DNA from: Anagrus nilaparvatae
Taxonomy: Eukaryota; Arthropoda; Insecta; Hymenoptera; Mymaridae
NCBI GenBank assembly: GCA_022575985.1
Contig: JAKSXM010000272.1
Coordinates: forward strand, 1,860,001 to 1,924,000
Direction of reading: 5' to 3'
DNA length: 64,000 nt
Position 1 is the stretch's first letter; each line of letters opens with the position of its first letter. Below the pieces are notes generated by a model, which was not told where the DNA came from, made no database searches, and saw only the letters and a program-made list of their open reading frames with translations. The translations under genes and the position numbers were made by a program. Positions 46,285 to 57,957 of the stretch are shown piece by piece.

Positions 46285-46712
46285 CTTTACTTTATCCTGA
46301 ACCTGTACTACTAGCCAGAACTATTTATTTTAATTAAATTTGACAATTCGTGAATAGTATAGGGTTTTAAGACCATATTTTTGACTTAAATTGCTGTATT
46401 GTCTACAAGTATAATTTAAGATAACTATATATATATATATTTAGATATCCAAAGAAAATTTAATATGTTACTTTATTAATTATTGCATTTTATAGTATAA
46501 TTTAATTAATCCTTATAAATTTTAATCATTTTATATTATTGTATATATTATAAATACTGAGATTGTATTAATCATTATAAAATTTATTGTATATATTTAA
46601 CAAGTCCCCTTGTTTTTTCATTTTTAATACTAATAAATGGGACACCTTGTAAAAAGGGCGTTCGCGCCCGTTAAATCTTAAAATAAAATAAAGAAATAAA
46701 GAAATATACACA
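46285..46712 (+). mobile_element. 3' untranslated region and tail of the LINE at 45351
   Basis: A 370-bp A/T-rich segment leads to a compact hairpin at 46656-46669 (GGGCG-TTCG-CGCCC, a five-pair stem with a UUCG loop). It is followed by TTAAATCTTAAAATAAAATA and AAGAAATAAAGAAATA, a short-repeat tail. A 3' hairpin plus a short tandem tail is the form recognised by reverse transcriptases of CR1-like LINEs. No clear target duplication could be fixed, because both flanks are AT-rich (AAATATATA against AAATATACA). Confidence 0.65.
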
Positions 46713-46812
46713 CATGTATAACTATATATTTATATAATACTAAATGGATGTGTATATTTCAGGTATAAGTCATCTGTTTATTAATTTTATTGCGCCTACT
46801 TGAAAGAAAGCT

Positions 46813-47288
46813 ATTAAGATCATTCCGTGTGCTCTACTATACGTCGATAATCTGGTAAGAATTTAGTAAAAAAACCGCTGATTTGCTTTCCAAGTTTTCT
46901 CTGCGGAAAAACGTTGGATCAAAATTTCCTCTTACAGGAAGTTTTGTTTTTCAATAATCTCGAGCGCGCAACTATTATTTTTTGGAAAATTAATAATTTT
47001 TCGTAAATATTAGAAAATAAAGTAAAGAGGTTTTCTGACAAGCATTTTTGCAGAACGCGCGCAAGTTAAAAGTTGAACTTTATTTTCTGACATTTGCAAA
47101 AAAATTTCAATTTTCCAAAAAAATAATAGTTGCGCGCTCGAGATTATTGAAAAACAAAACTTCCTATAAGAGGAAATTTTGATCCAACGTTTTCCCGCTG
47201 AGAAAACTTGGAAAGCAAAACAGGGGTTTTTTTACTAAAACTTACCAGATTACCGACGTATAGTAGAGCACACGGAATGCTCTTAAAT
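46813..47288. mobile_element. Foldback element (about 476 bp)
   Basis: CATTCCGTGTGCTCTACTAT with ACGTCG near 46820 is inverted near 47245-47280. Arms of about 210 bp include GTTTTTCAATAATCTCGAGC and AACGTTGGATCAAAATTTCC, and flank a ~55-bp centre. Non-coding. Confidence 0.8.
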
Positions 47289-48548
47289 TTTTTTTTTTAT
47301 TTTTTTCTTAGAAATTTTTTTTTTTTTTTAATGTTTATTTTATGATGTCCACGTGAATTAATAAAAAAAAAAATAAATAAAATAAAAAAAAGTTTTTTAT
47401 TAAATGATTCGAATATTTTTTTTTTCAATGCGTTTTAAGAGTCTATTTTCTGCATTTTTATGAAGAACATGGTAGCGAAAGCAATTATAAAATTTTGAAA
47501 AGAATTGCCAAAATTAGGAAATTACATTTTTTTTATGATGATCGTAATACGTTAGGGCATAAATATAAATATTATGTCAAAGTAATGTTTCATGGTTACT
47601 ATTTAAAAATTTTTTTTTTTTGGTGTATATATGGTTTTTTTCACGGAAGTTTTAAAAACATTTATGGTTTTTTTCACGTAAGTTTTAAAAACATTTTTAA
47701 GGTAGTTCACCAGTAATTTAGACGACAATAGAAATCGCTAAAATTTTTCTAGGGGCTTTATATTATAATAATACACATAAAAATAAAATTTTAAGAAAAT
47801 TGTGGTTTTCGTTTAGGAGATACAAAGCTCCAAGGTTGAATTCTTATACATTGCAAGCATAGGAGCCGAGTCAAAAAACACGGGTTTGAGATTTTTATTT
47901 ACTGTCAACGCCGAAACTGAACAATAGATTTAAAAAAAAAAAATTGAAACAAGTAAATTAATTGTTGAAGAAACTTCTATTTGATTTTTAAATAAATTGT
48001 GGTTTTCGTATTGTGGGATTGGTAGTTTTTATTATTATTATTTTAATTCGTATGCATATATACTTTGATTTCTAATACGTTTGTTTCTAAGTTTTTCGTA
48101 AGTAACGGGAGAAAGGCCGAGAGGGCCCGAGCGCCTTCGGGCAGCTGTTGTTTTAGAAAGAAAGTAGTTCTCTTTCTAAATGACTAATATCGAAGGGAGA
48201 GGGTGATTTGAATGAATGCGGCTGTTCGGAGATGACTTTTATACGGAGTAGACGTGTGTACTGTTTTATGTATAATAATCAGGCGGGTTATTGTAAAAGA
48301 TGTAACTGATGTGTGTATCTTATGCGCTTCGCGAAAAAGTGCCTAAGATTGGTGTGCATTGGAGTGAATATATTTAATATGTAGTTCAATGTAGTTTTGG
48401 CGTAATTGGTGTGATTGTGTGTGTATGCAGGAGTGTTTAACCTTTTTGTAATTTTTTGTAATGAATAAATGTTGTATATATTTTTGTAAATTTAATTAAA
48501 AGATGTGTTTTTATTTAATAATTTCATTATACCCCAACCAGTAATTCT
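47289..48548. other. Unassigned region with two hairpins near 48120-48180
   Basis: The first part is A/T-rich, with two copies of a TATGGTTTTTTTCACG string near 47630-47680. From about 48100 composition is more balanced. A GCCCGAGCGCCTTCGGGC hairpin (about 48126) and a TAGAAAG/CTTTCTA hairpin (about 48155-48180) are followed by a T/G-rich stretch and a possible poly(A) signal (AATAAA at 48463). This could be a transcript end or part of an LTR. No pair of repeats or reading frame supports either. The R1 insertion begins right after it. Confidence 0.3.
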
Positions 48549-48610
48549 ACAGTATAAAAGATTTTTTTTTTTTTTTTTTTTTTAAGGGAAATATGTGAAT
48601 CTTACATCAG

Positions 48611-48684
48611 CCATGGAGTGTTTGCGGGCCTTAAAGACCCGCAAATTTCCATGACCGCCCAGTTGTACAAAGTGTACAACTGGG
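48611..48684. other. Two hairpins in the R1-clade LINE 3' UTR
   Basis: TTTGCGGG (48621-48628) pairs with CCCGCAAA (48638-48645), and outer bases CATGGA/TCCATG extend the stem. CCCAGTTGTACA (48658-48669) pairs perfectly with TGTACAACTGGG (48673-48684) around a three-base loop. Structured 3' UTR sequences are what R1/R2-type reverse transcriptases use to choose their template, so a role in retrotransposition is a reasonable inference. Confidence 0.7.
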
Positions 48685-48867
48685 AGACCACCGGCGAACG
48701 CGGTCCCCGGCTACGCCCCAGATTCTTACTGGATAAACACACTTTAAACCCCCCGCGCTTGTTTGTCCCAAACCGGAACTCCCTTTTCAGGTATAACTTC
48801 AGTTTGGGACGCGCAGCCTAGGCAGCTGGCCGCTGCCTTCCCCCCTGCCTAGGGGCAGGAGAGCTCT

Positions 48868-51382
48868 CTACGTTAGAAAGCCCTCCTCCTTCTTCTGCAA
48901 CAAGGTGGTCCTTACGTACTCTGCTACTTTGTTCCAGTTTTCGGAACTCCGTAGCATTTCCGGGACCACCGTCTCCGGCCTCCAAATCGGGAAGGGCGGG
49001 CGCCCCCCCGAGTAGCGAACACATTCGAAGAATGTGTGCTCCACTGTATCATCCACGCCCGGACAGTGCAAGCACTCCTTTGTTGCCACCTTATGCCAAT
49101 GCTTCAATATGACACGGAAGTACCCGTGTCCAGTTAAGAACTGGGTAAGGTAGAAATCCACTTTCCCATGCTGTCGTCCCATCCATGCCTGCAGGTCTGA
49201 GATCAGTCTGCGCGTCCATAGGGCATTTTTCTCTTGGTTCCTTTTCCATCGTTTCTTCCATGCTTTCATAGAGTTGAAGCGGGCGCGAGTGGAAGCCACT
49301 TCGCGCTCATCTACGCTCTCGTAGATGAATTTCCGCTCCAACGCTAGCAGGTCAATGGGTATCACCGAAGCAACAACCTGGATCGCCTCTAGAGATATCG
49401 TGTGGTATCCGCAGGCGATCCTCACTGCCGCTTGCCTCTGTACCGACGATATTTTTCGTCTGTACTTGGCAGTTTCTGTGGTCTTCGCCCAGACTTCTGA
49501 TCCGTAGAGCAGGACAGAGTTGACGACTGACATCAGGAGCCTTCGCTTCCCTGGTTTGGGTCCCCCAATGTTGGCCATGAGCCTTGACAGGGAGGATGCG
49601 GCCGACGCTGCCTTTTCACACGACCTCTGAAATTGCTCCCAGAAGGTCAGCTTGTTATCAAGCTGAACTCCCAGGTATTTCACCGATGTTCTGGTTCGGA
49701 TCGTGTGAGGGTTTCCGCCGTCGTCGATAATTACATCGAAGTCGGTGGGAACCCTTCGACGAGTCAGCAGTACGATCTCCGTTTTTGAGCCCGTGATCGC
49801 CCATCCAGAGGTTGATCCGTCTCATGACTAGATTCAACCTCTCCTGGGTCACTTCCATGTCCCTGCCAGTTATGGTCAGGGCCACGTCGTCAGCGTACCC
49901 GATCAGGGAAACTCCTTCCGGGAGGTGGACGCGCAACAAGCCATCGTAAAAGGCATTCCACAGGTCCGGTCCAAGAACCGAGCCCTGCGCGATGCCTGCA
50001 CTCAAAACCCTTTCACGCCTTCCATCGAGCGTGTCGTAGAGCAGTCTCCGGTCCCGCAGGTAATCCTTTAGTACGTTACCCAGATAGCTGGGTATCTGGA
50101 AATCGTACTCGAGAGACCGGATCATGTCATCCCACCTGGCCGAGTTAAAAGCGTTTTTGACGTCCAGCGTTACCAGCAGGACGTCCTTGCGAATTGCAGG
50201 CCGCTTTTCCCTCTCAGCCTTTACGGTATCCACGACACGCTGGATGGCGTCTATCGTGGAATGCCCTTCACGAAAGCCATGCTGCTCCTCGGAGAGACCA
50301 CCACCCTCCTCGATTGCCCTTCTGAGCCTTGCCCGGAGCATACTCTCCATCACCTTACCAATGGTATTTAACATACACAAAGGTCTGTAAGATGATGGAG
50401 AGTCCGGGGCTCCCCCCTTGCCCTTGTTCAAGAGCACGAGACGTGCCACCTTCCACTGCTTTGGGAACACTCCAGCCACCAAACACGCATTGAACATGTT
50501 TAACAGGATACCAGGGATTACTTTAACCGCTCTTTTGAGCACTTCCGCTGGTATCCCGTCCGGCCCCGGCGCCTTACCATTTTTCATGGCCTTTATGGCC
50601 TTGACCATCTCGCCTTCGCTGAACAGCGGCACTTCCTCCCTGGGTATCACCTCAACCGGATTTTCCCGGATGGGCCTTTCAGGGAAGAGAGCACCGACGA
50701 TCCGTTCAGTCGACGCCGCGTCCATCATGTTGTCGGACCCCCGGTTTAACTTGCCCATTACGACTTTGTAACCTAGGCCCCAGGGGTCCTTGTTTACATC
50801 ATCGCGTAATGAACACAGACATCGGGCCTTGCTTTGACGGATGGCCTTGGCCAGCCGGTGTTTGGCGTCCTTGTGTTCCTGAGAAAGCACGGCAGCCTCA
50901 GGTCTGTCCCGCGCTCTTTGCGCCTTTCGTCGTGTCCTGTGGGATTCCTTCCGGAGCTCAGCTATTTCGGGAGTCCACCAGTACACTGGCTTTCTCCCTT
51001 TCCAGGGCCTGCGGCGAGGCATCGAGGCATCACAAGCCCCGCATAATAGAGACGTTACTTTCTTAACTAAGATTTCAGCCTCATGGGGACTTGTGGCCCC
51101 TCCATGCCAAGCAGGGATGGACGGTGACTCGATTCGAAGATACTCCTCGAATCTATCTTCGTCCATTTTTGGAACGTTCCAACCCAGGGGGCGCCTCCTG
51201 TACGGAGGTCGTTGTGAGTTTCCTTCCAATACCCGGAAGGCGATGTAATGATGATCACTACCATTGTATTGATCATCACCCTCCAGTCGCCTATTCTCCC
51301 GGACGCAGCTTCTGTAGCGAAGGTTATGTCCGGGATAGAGACACCCCAACCCGGCCTCTCGTAGGTAGGCCTGTTGCCTCTA
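48868..51382 (-). pseudogene. R1-clade LINE ORF2 (endonuclease end, RT, zinc finger), two frameshifts
   Basis: Reading from the truncation point, the first frame gives GVSIPDITFATEAA and GRIGDWRV, the last part of an APE-type endonuclease. A frameshift at about 51275 moves the rest, including the GSDHHYI endonuclease motif, into the frame that runs to about 49785. That frame carries the RT: KNGKAPGPDGIPAEVLK, FPKQWKVARLVLLNKGK, SYRPLCMLNTIGKVMESML, QHGFREGHSTIDAI, VTLDVKNAFNSARW, GIAQGSVLGPDLWN and the catalytic YADDVALTI at 49886-49897. A second frameshift at about 49785, probably a small deletion just after GDHGLK, moves the C-terminal part (48868-49683 and upstream) into another frame. That part shows KYLGVQLDNKLTF and, near its end, ECLHCPGVDDTVEHTFFEC, the CCHC zinc finger of the R1 group. 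Apart from the two shifts no in-frame stops are seen, so the copy is young but non-functional. Confidence 0.9.
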
Positions 51383-51396
51383 ACAGTATAAAAGAT

Positions 51397-53735
51397 ATTT
51401 TAATTAGAAAAAATAAAAAACCGATGAAAATTTTAAGGTGACAACGCCGACGTTTAAAATACATGCATAATATAATAATAATAATCATGTAAATAAAATC
51501 GCGTGCCTACAAACATTGTGCGACGTTGTCGTACTTTTTTTTTTATTTAAGCTACCACTAAAAATGATCTGTCAAAATACCGTAATTTTAATTGTCTGGT
51601 GAAGAACCTTAAGTTTACTTTTTCGTGTTTTTTAAGATCCAAAAAGCTCAAATTTTTAAAAGTAACCTCTTTCTGATAAGAAAAATAAATTTTTTATAAA
51701 TTTCGACTTTGTGGTATATGGGGTTGTTCTGCTTAAACGCTTTAAACATGTACATTTTTTTAGTTTACTTTTTTTACGATTTAAGTTTTTCTCAAAATTT
51801 TAAAAGTGCCGACATTGTTGTACATGGGTGACTTTCACTAAAATGGAGAATAATTTTAGTTAACTCTTTCGTGTCATTCAAAACCCAAAAATCTTATATT
51901 TTTAAAAGTGCACTCTTTGTGGTATTAAAAATTTTTTTTTAATTTATACTTTGCGGTAAATGATGGGTGCATTTTACTAAAATTGTGTTTCTTTATTTTT
52001 TACATTAAAATCATCAAAAAAAGATCCATTTTTTACATTTTTTATTGATTATTAAATAGGAACCTTGAATGCTTGCTTATGGTATCCTTTTAATAATAAA
52101 AAAAAAAAGATTAAACTGAAAACGTTCACATTTTCATTTCGATCATACCAGCAATGAAACGGCGCCAATAGTGCAGCGCATAGATAAAAGTAACTCTGAA
52201 TTATTGACACAAAATAACACTTAAGTTTCATAAATATAAATAATAACTACTCTGTAAAAACTTTTGTCAATCTATTTAATTTTACTACCATTATACTTAT
52301 TCCATTAACCTTATTATTAGTTAATTGATATAAACATTATAAAAAAAAAGAAACCCACAGAAAGAAGTTTAAAAATATACTTTTATAATTTTTTATAATT
52401 TTTTTTTTTTAATTTATTTTATTTTATTTTATTTTCAAAAATTATAATTATTGTACTCATAATAACAAAAACAAATTTTTGCAGATGAGACCCTAACCCG
52501 ATCGTGAGATCGGCTTACCCTGGTACTAAACATTATGCTAGCACAGACTGGAATATTGCAGGCATAACTTTTCCGTCCCACGACTAGTCATGCACAAAGT
52601 ACTCGCCAGTTACGAATGTCAGCATATATAACGCTTTTGCTTCCGTATTTGCAAGCATGTAGGTAGCATGCTATGCTAATACCAAATGCCAGCATATGCG
52701 ATCAATAATTGCTCACTTTATTTGGCGTCACGGTACAGTATGCAGTGTAACTTGACGGTAATTTTGTATTTTTAAATAATATAAAAACTATATTATCGAT
52801 TCATTAAAAATACCCAATCATACATTATATTTTATTTTAAGGAATAATTATTAATAAATTTAAATGTTAAATAAAATTATTTGTTTATAAATTTAAACTT
52901 CTTTTAACATACATATTTTTCTGTAACTTATTCTAATAATCTGTGATTCTAATGTATTTAATTAATTATTATTGAAATTAAATTTGTATTTTTTTTTTAA
53001 CATTGGAGACGTACGTCACCGGAGAGGCTCGAACCTTCGATGTTTGGGATGCCAGCTTCAGAAAGATCCTCAACACCAAGTAAAATTTTAATAAAAATAT
53101 TTTCAAGAGATAGAAATATTTATATTTAATATATAATATTAGAAATTGGTATTAAAAAGTTTATTTTGAGTATTAAATAGTGTGTGCAAATATATTTTAA
53201 AGCGTATATTTTAACAACAAATAAAAAAATCAGGATCCTTTTTTGAAAAATTTTTTTAACTCAAAAAACTAAAAATATCTTATTGCTTACTGCTTAATTA
53301 AAAAGTGCACTCAATGCTTCTGCAGGTTAATTATTTTAACAAATTAACAATATTACTAAAAATTTAGTAAATGTACTAAAATTCGTTATTTTATTACTAA
53401 TAGTATATTAATATTAATAATTCGTAATAAGATTTCTAATCTGTAGTAATATTGCGTACATTTTTTTTACTATGTGTTAAAACAATATTTCTTATAATTA
53501 GAACAAAATTATACAAAAATATATGATTTTGGAAAAAAACTAAAAATATTTTAAATCAATAATTTTTCTATAATTTTTCAAATGATAAGAAAGCGAGGTG
53601 GTATTTTTAAAATTGTATGAAAACTGTAATTACGGAGTCGATAATATAGTTTTCATAAAGTTTTGGTTTTTATGTTCACGAAATACTAGCATAGTGCTTA
53701 ATATACTTGCGAGAAACTCTTGCCATCATTTCCCA
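51397..53735. other. AT-rich region with diverged direct repeats
   Basis: Between about 51590 and 52000 a phrase of the form TTTACTTTTTCGTG..TTTAAGATCCAAAAA..CTC AAATTTTTAAAAGT recurs three times in degenerate form. A TTTTA pentamer is repeated at 52415-52437. A mixed-composition island at about 52485-52750 (ATGAGACCCTAACCCGATCG onwards) shows no open frame. Nothing else is recognised. Confidence 0.4.
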
Positions 53736-53737
53736 CA

Positions 53738-53970
53738 TGGCACTAGACGTTTAAGAAACGTTTCTGAAACGTTTTCAATAAAGTTTCAAAAGGTTTTGAA
53801 ACGTTCTAAAAACGATTTAAAACCTTTTAGAAACGTTTTGGAATGATTTTAAATTGTTTATAAAACATTTTAAATGTCCGCAGAAAAACGTTTCATAAAT
53901 ATTTTAGAAACATTTTAAAACATTTATAAAACGTTTCCAAACATTTTGAAAAAGTGTCAAGACGTTTTAT
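53738..53970. repeat. AAACGTTT-rich short repeat cluster
   Basis: The palindromic octamer AAACGTTT, in phrases such as AGAAACGTTTCTGAAACG and AAAACGTTTC, recurs about every 12-30 bp over roughly 220 bp, together with degenerate forms (AAACATTTT, AAACCTTTT). It has no coding potential. It may be a tandem array with a degenerate unit or a cluster of binding sites. Confidence 0.7.
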
Positions 53971-54277
53971 CGCTTTCGACTTTTTTTTCTCCAAAAAAAG
54001 TTACTTATTGACGTTATTGCAGTTATTTGGCGTAGAATAAAGAAAATTTAGTATTTTTTTCATCTTATTTATTTTTTATCATATCATTAAAGAATAAATG
54101 TACAAAACAGTTATAAAACGTTTTCAAACAAGCAAGTAAATTCACAATAGATTAAAAAATCACAAATTTTATTGCACCATGGATCTGATATACAGGTCCT
54201 TGGGAACATCATTAAAAATTTCTGTTACAAAAAATATATAAATTATTATTGAGCTTAAGCTATTATTTTCTATTCAT

Positions 54278-55268
54278 AAGGGGAGTTCAATACATTTTGA
54301 ACACCAAATTACACCAAATGGTTATGGATGAGTTTTTAATGTTGAAAATATATGCCGAATACCCTCCGTTCATTCCAGTGGGCCTTCTGGGCCTAGAAAC
54401 GCAGGGCTCAATGTTATAAAATAGGGTTTTTTGGTAATTTTCAATGAAATTGCAAAACCTCGAAAGTTAACCAAAACTCTTCTGGTTGTTCTCATTTTTT
54501 TGGTTAAAGTATCAACTTTCATACGCCGTAAATCGCAATTTACTATCACTAATTTTCTCATCACTATATAGCCAATTAACTAAACGGTCATTTTTAGCAA
54601 AAATTACCAATTTTTAAACTGCTGTAAAATTTGTAATTTCTGACGAAAATGGGTTTTATAGGTCTGAAAAAATTTGTACAAGCTTCAAGTTTCTAAAACT
54701 TCTTGACGTTACCTTTTTCAATTACTTGTTAACCAGATATGATAATTTGAAGTCACAATCCTAATGTCACGATTTTTTAAAAAAGCTCATTTTTAATGTT
54801 AACTTTGAAGAGCCATTTTTTAAAAACGAATCAAGGAAATGAGACGAGTAAAAAATTTTTGGAAACTAAAAGCTTATGGAAATTTGATGAGACTTATAAA
54901 ACCTATTTTCGTCAAAAATTAAAAATTTGGCACCAATTTAAATATTGGTCTTTTTTAGCAAAAAATGGTTAATTGGCTATAGTGATGAGACAATTAGTGA
55001 TAATAAATTGCGGTTTACGGCGTATGAAAGGTGATACTTAAACTCAAAAATTGAGACCAACCAGAAGAGTTTTGGTTAATTTGCGAGGTTTTGGCGTTTC
55101 ATTGAATATTTCCAAAAAACCCTATTTTATAACATTGAGCCCTGCGTTTCTAGGCCCAGAAGGCCCATTGGAATGAACGGAGGGTAGTCGGCATATTTTT
55201 TTAACATAACAAACTCATCCATAACCATTTGGTGTAATTTGGTGTTCCAAATGTATTGAATTCACCTT
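54278..55268. mobile_element. Foldback element F5 (991 bp)
   Basis: AAGGGGAGTTCAATACATTT at 54278 is inverted at 55249-55268 (AATGTATTGAATTCACCTT). Arms of about 440 bp carry GAACACCAAATTACACCAAA, CGTTCATTCCAGTGGGCC and TATAAAATAGGGTTTTTTGG in inverse orientation. The centre is about 54720-54845. Arm segments (TTTTGGCAGCAATTT.., GGCTATAGTGATGAGA, GGTTTACGGCGTAT) resemble F3, so F3 and F5 belong to one superfamily. Confidence 0.8.
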
Positions 55269-55586
55269 GTCAGTTAAAATCTGAAAAAATGGTTATTGTA
55301 TAACCATTTGTTTATTAAATTATTTAGAGAGATCGTTTTTATTTTTCGGAGATAGTCTACCTCAAAAGTCAATTATTATTATCTGTAGACTTAATATTTT
55401 CTATTCAAGAACGTACAATTCAATTCTTAAAAGCACCGTATAGCCCTAGCTTCTATCAGGGATCCATTATTAACCTAAATAAAAACTTTACTTTTGGAAA
55501 AAAAGTTTGGTATCAGATCTTTAATCAGACTCTCAAGAACATTTATTTTTCTTGTGGAATGAAATTTTCAAACCCTGAGAATCAGC

Positions 55587-56343
55587 TTAAGTAGGGGGTA
55601 TGGTCAAAAAATCGAAATTTTTTTACTTATTTCATTCGATTGTATAATGTTTCAAGAGTGTCCCTACAAAATTTCAGATAAATCGGAACAAAATTAACGA
55701 AGTTATGGGTATAGACTTTTACAAAAATGTTACAAAACTATTTACAAAAAAAAACTTTAAGCGTGTTTTCTGAGGAATTTTTTTTTTCAAGTCGGTGAGA
55801 CACGTTACTGGAAAACTACTTTATCAATCCTTAAGAAATTTTGCACACTCTTTCTTTAGACAATTTACAAGGTATTGACGTCGAGATATTTTTTTTTTCA
55901 ATTTTTTTTTTAGTTATAGAATTTTTTATGATTCAAAACAGGAATTCCAAAAAAAAAAAAAATTCATTTTTTCCGTTTTTTTGAGTTTAAACTCGCACCA
56001 AAAATTGAATAATTGAAATAAATAAAAAAACTCGACGTCACTATCTCAAGGAACTTATTAACTAACAAACTATTTTTGGTTTTTGGTTTTAGATGATGCA
56101 GCTATTAGTTACGTGTCTCACCGCAAATTTATTTTTTACAAAAACTTCAACATTAAATTAATGACAAAATGGCCAATTTTCAATATTTTTTAATAAAATT
56201 TTTTTTTGATACTCTTAAATAGTTGTTCTTTAGTATAGACCTTAACCCGTTTATCTTACTTTTTCCAAATCGATAAAAAAAAATTTTTTAAATTAGTCCG
56301 AAAAATGCACTTCTGACCAATGACCATACCCCCCCCCCCTTAA
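55587..56343. mobile_element. piggyBac-type MITE (749 bp) with TTAA duplication
   Basis: TTAA at 55587-55590 and 56340-56343 flanks a body whose ends are GTAGGGGGTATGGTCA and the inverse TGACCATACCCCCCC. A second, inner inverted pair (GGTGAGACACGTTACTGG at about 55795 and GTTACGTGTCTCACCGC at about 56108) is also present. Non-coding. The C run at the right end is longer than the G run at the left, which suggests slippage or sequencing uncertainty. Confidence 0.75.
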
Positions 56344-56635
56344 ATAAATCTATTTTTACATTTTAACAAATTGTTCACACTGTCAGATTGCTGCGCTTTA
56401 ATTTGACTTAAAAATTAAAGCAATACTTAAAAATGGTGATTTATAATATTTTGCTTGAAAATTCAAGTAGTTTGCTTGAATGTTATGGTCAATATTTTCA
56501 CAAAATTTTGTTCGGAATGGTTGAGAGTCCAAGTAAATAACTTGATTATTTTATTAGCAAGTAATTCAAGCTTTTTAAGCCAAATTGAACCGCAGTAGCC
56601 TTACAGTGAACTTTATGATTATAATATTAGAAAAG

Positions 56636-57957
56636 AGAAAGGACCCCGCACAAACCTTATGGGATTCGGGTTTCGGCGGAATCAGCTGAATTTTGGGTAT
56701 GTTGTACATTTCGTCATCCTGAGCAAAAGTCTCAATGGACATGAAGCTCCAAAATGCTTTCTTCGGCTCCCACAAAGCTCCAAAGCTCCACAGATCCAAC
56801 ATTATTTATTACTGGAAAAGGTCATATTTTATTTTTTTAATGCATCTTTTGATAAATAAAAGTATATAGTCTTAAGTTTTTGAGGTCGCTAAATTCAAAT
56901 CTGATGTCAGAAAAATGACATTGACAGTTGACAGCTGTCAACTAGCTGTCAAACGGTAAATTATAATCGGGATTTACGAAAATAGCACATATATATATGT
57001 TTTTATTGTCGCTGAATTCAAATCTGATGTCAGAAAAAAGATATTGACAGTTGACAGCTGTCAACAAGCTGTCAAACTTTAATTTATAATTGGGATTTAT
57101 GAAAATAGCACATATATATATGTTTTTGTTGTCGCTGAATTCAAATCCAAATCTAATATCAGAAAAATGATATTGACAGTTGACAGCTGTCAACTAGCTG
57201 TCAAACGGTAATTTATAATCGGGATTTATGAAAATAGCACATATGTGTTGTTGTTGTTGAATTCAAATCTGATGTCAGAAAAATGATATTGTCAGTTGAC
57301 AGCTGTCAAATAGCTGTCAAATAGTAATTTATAATAAGAATTTATGAAACCAGCACACATATATATGTTTTTGTTGTCGCTGAATTCAAATATGATGCCA
57401 GGAAAATGATATTGACAGCTGTCAACTTTAAATATCAATTTTTTGTCAGCAGATTTAATTTCAGTGACGACAAAAGCATATAAATATTTGCTGATTTTTT
57501 AAATCCCGGTTACTTTTTACCATTTGACAGCTAGTTGACAGTTGTCAATATCATTTTCCTGAAATCAGATTTGAATTCAGCGACAACAAAAACATATTAT
57601 GTGTGTGTTGGTTTCATAAATCCCAATTATAAATTACCGTTTGACAGCTAGTTGACAGCTGTCAACTGTCAATACAATTTTTCTCACATAAGATTTGAAT
57701 TCAGAGATAACAAAAACGTAAGACTATATACTTTTCTTTTTCAAAAGATGCATTAAAAAAATAAAATATGACCATTTCCAATAGTAAATAATGTTGGGTT
57801 TGTGGAGCTTTGGAGCTTTGTACGAGCCGAAAAAAGCAATTTGGAGCTTTGTGCCCATTGAGACTTTTGCTCAGGATGATGAAATGTACAACATACCAAA
57901 AAATTAGCCAATTCCGCCGAAACCCGAATCCCATAAGGTTTGTGCGAGGTCCTTTCT
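56636..57957. mobile_element. Foldback element F6 with 123-bp tandem core
   Basis: AGAAAGGACCCCGCACAAACC at 56636 is inverted at the right end (GGTTTGTGCGAGGTCCTTTCT, to 57957). Arms of about 250 bp contain CCTTATGGGATTCGGGTTTC and GCTCCAAAGCTCCACA. The centre is a tandem array read in one direction from about 56895 to 57430 and in the other from about 57440 to 57715. Mirror open frames (56575-56802 minus, 57810-58013 plus) are due to the palindrome. Confidence 0.85.
56895..57715. repeat. Tandem ~123-bp units with TGACAGCTGTCA palindromes
   Basis: The landmark TTG(A/T)CAG starts at 56921, 57044, 57173, 57289 and 57412 (spacing 123, 129, 116, 123). Most units include TTGACAGTTGACAGCTGTCA followed by ACTAGCTGTCAAA, then TTTATAATCGGGATTTATGA and GCTGAATTCAAATCTGATGT. 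At least two further units follow in the opposite orientation. The repeated palindromic TGACAG sites could be transposase-binding sites. Confidence 0.85.

Larger units (their letters stand above)
48549..51396 (-). mobile_element. R1-clade LINE, 5' truncated, with 14-bp target duplication
   Basis: ACAGTATAAAAGAT occurs at 48549-48562 and 51383-51396, directly outside the element. The poly(A) tail is the T run at 48563-48582. The body (48583-51382, minus strand) enters in the endonuclease domain and ends in a 285-bp 3' untranslated region. The target is not the conserved 28S rDNA site of true R1, so this is an R1-clade element with relaxed specificity, or an off-target insertion. The element is far more GC-rich than its surroundings, which marks it as a comparatively recent arrival. 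Confidence 0.92.

Noticed and set aside
48100..48548. Possible LTR next to the R1 insertion
   Set aside because: It has hairpins and a poly(A) signal, but there is no TG...CA boundary, second copy or flanking duplication.
50124..51441. Several long plus-strand open frames
   Set aside because: They are antisense shadows of the GC-rich R1-clade coding region on the minus strand.
52990..53080. Possible tRNA (GGTTCGAGCC on the minus strand)
   Set aside because: The T-arm stem does not pair around the loop, and no acceptor or anticodon stem can be formed.
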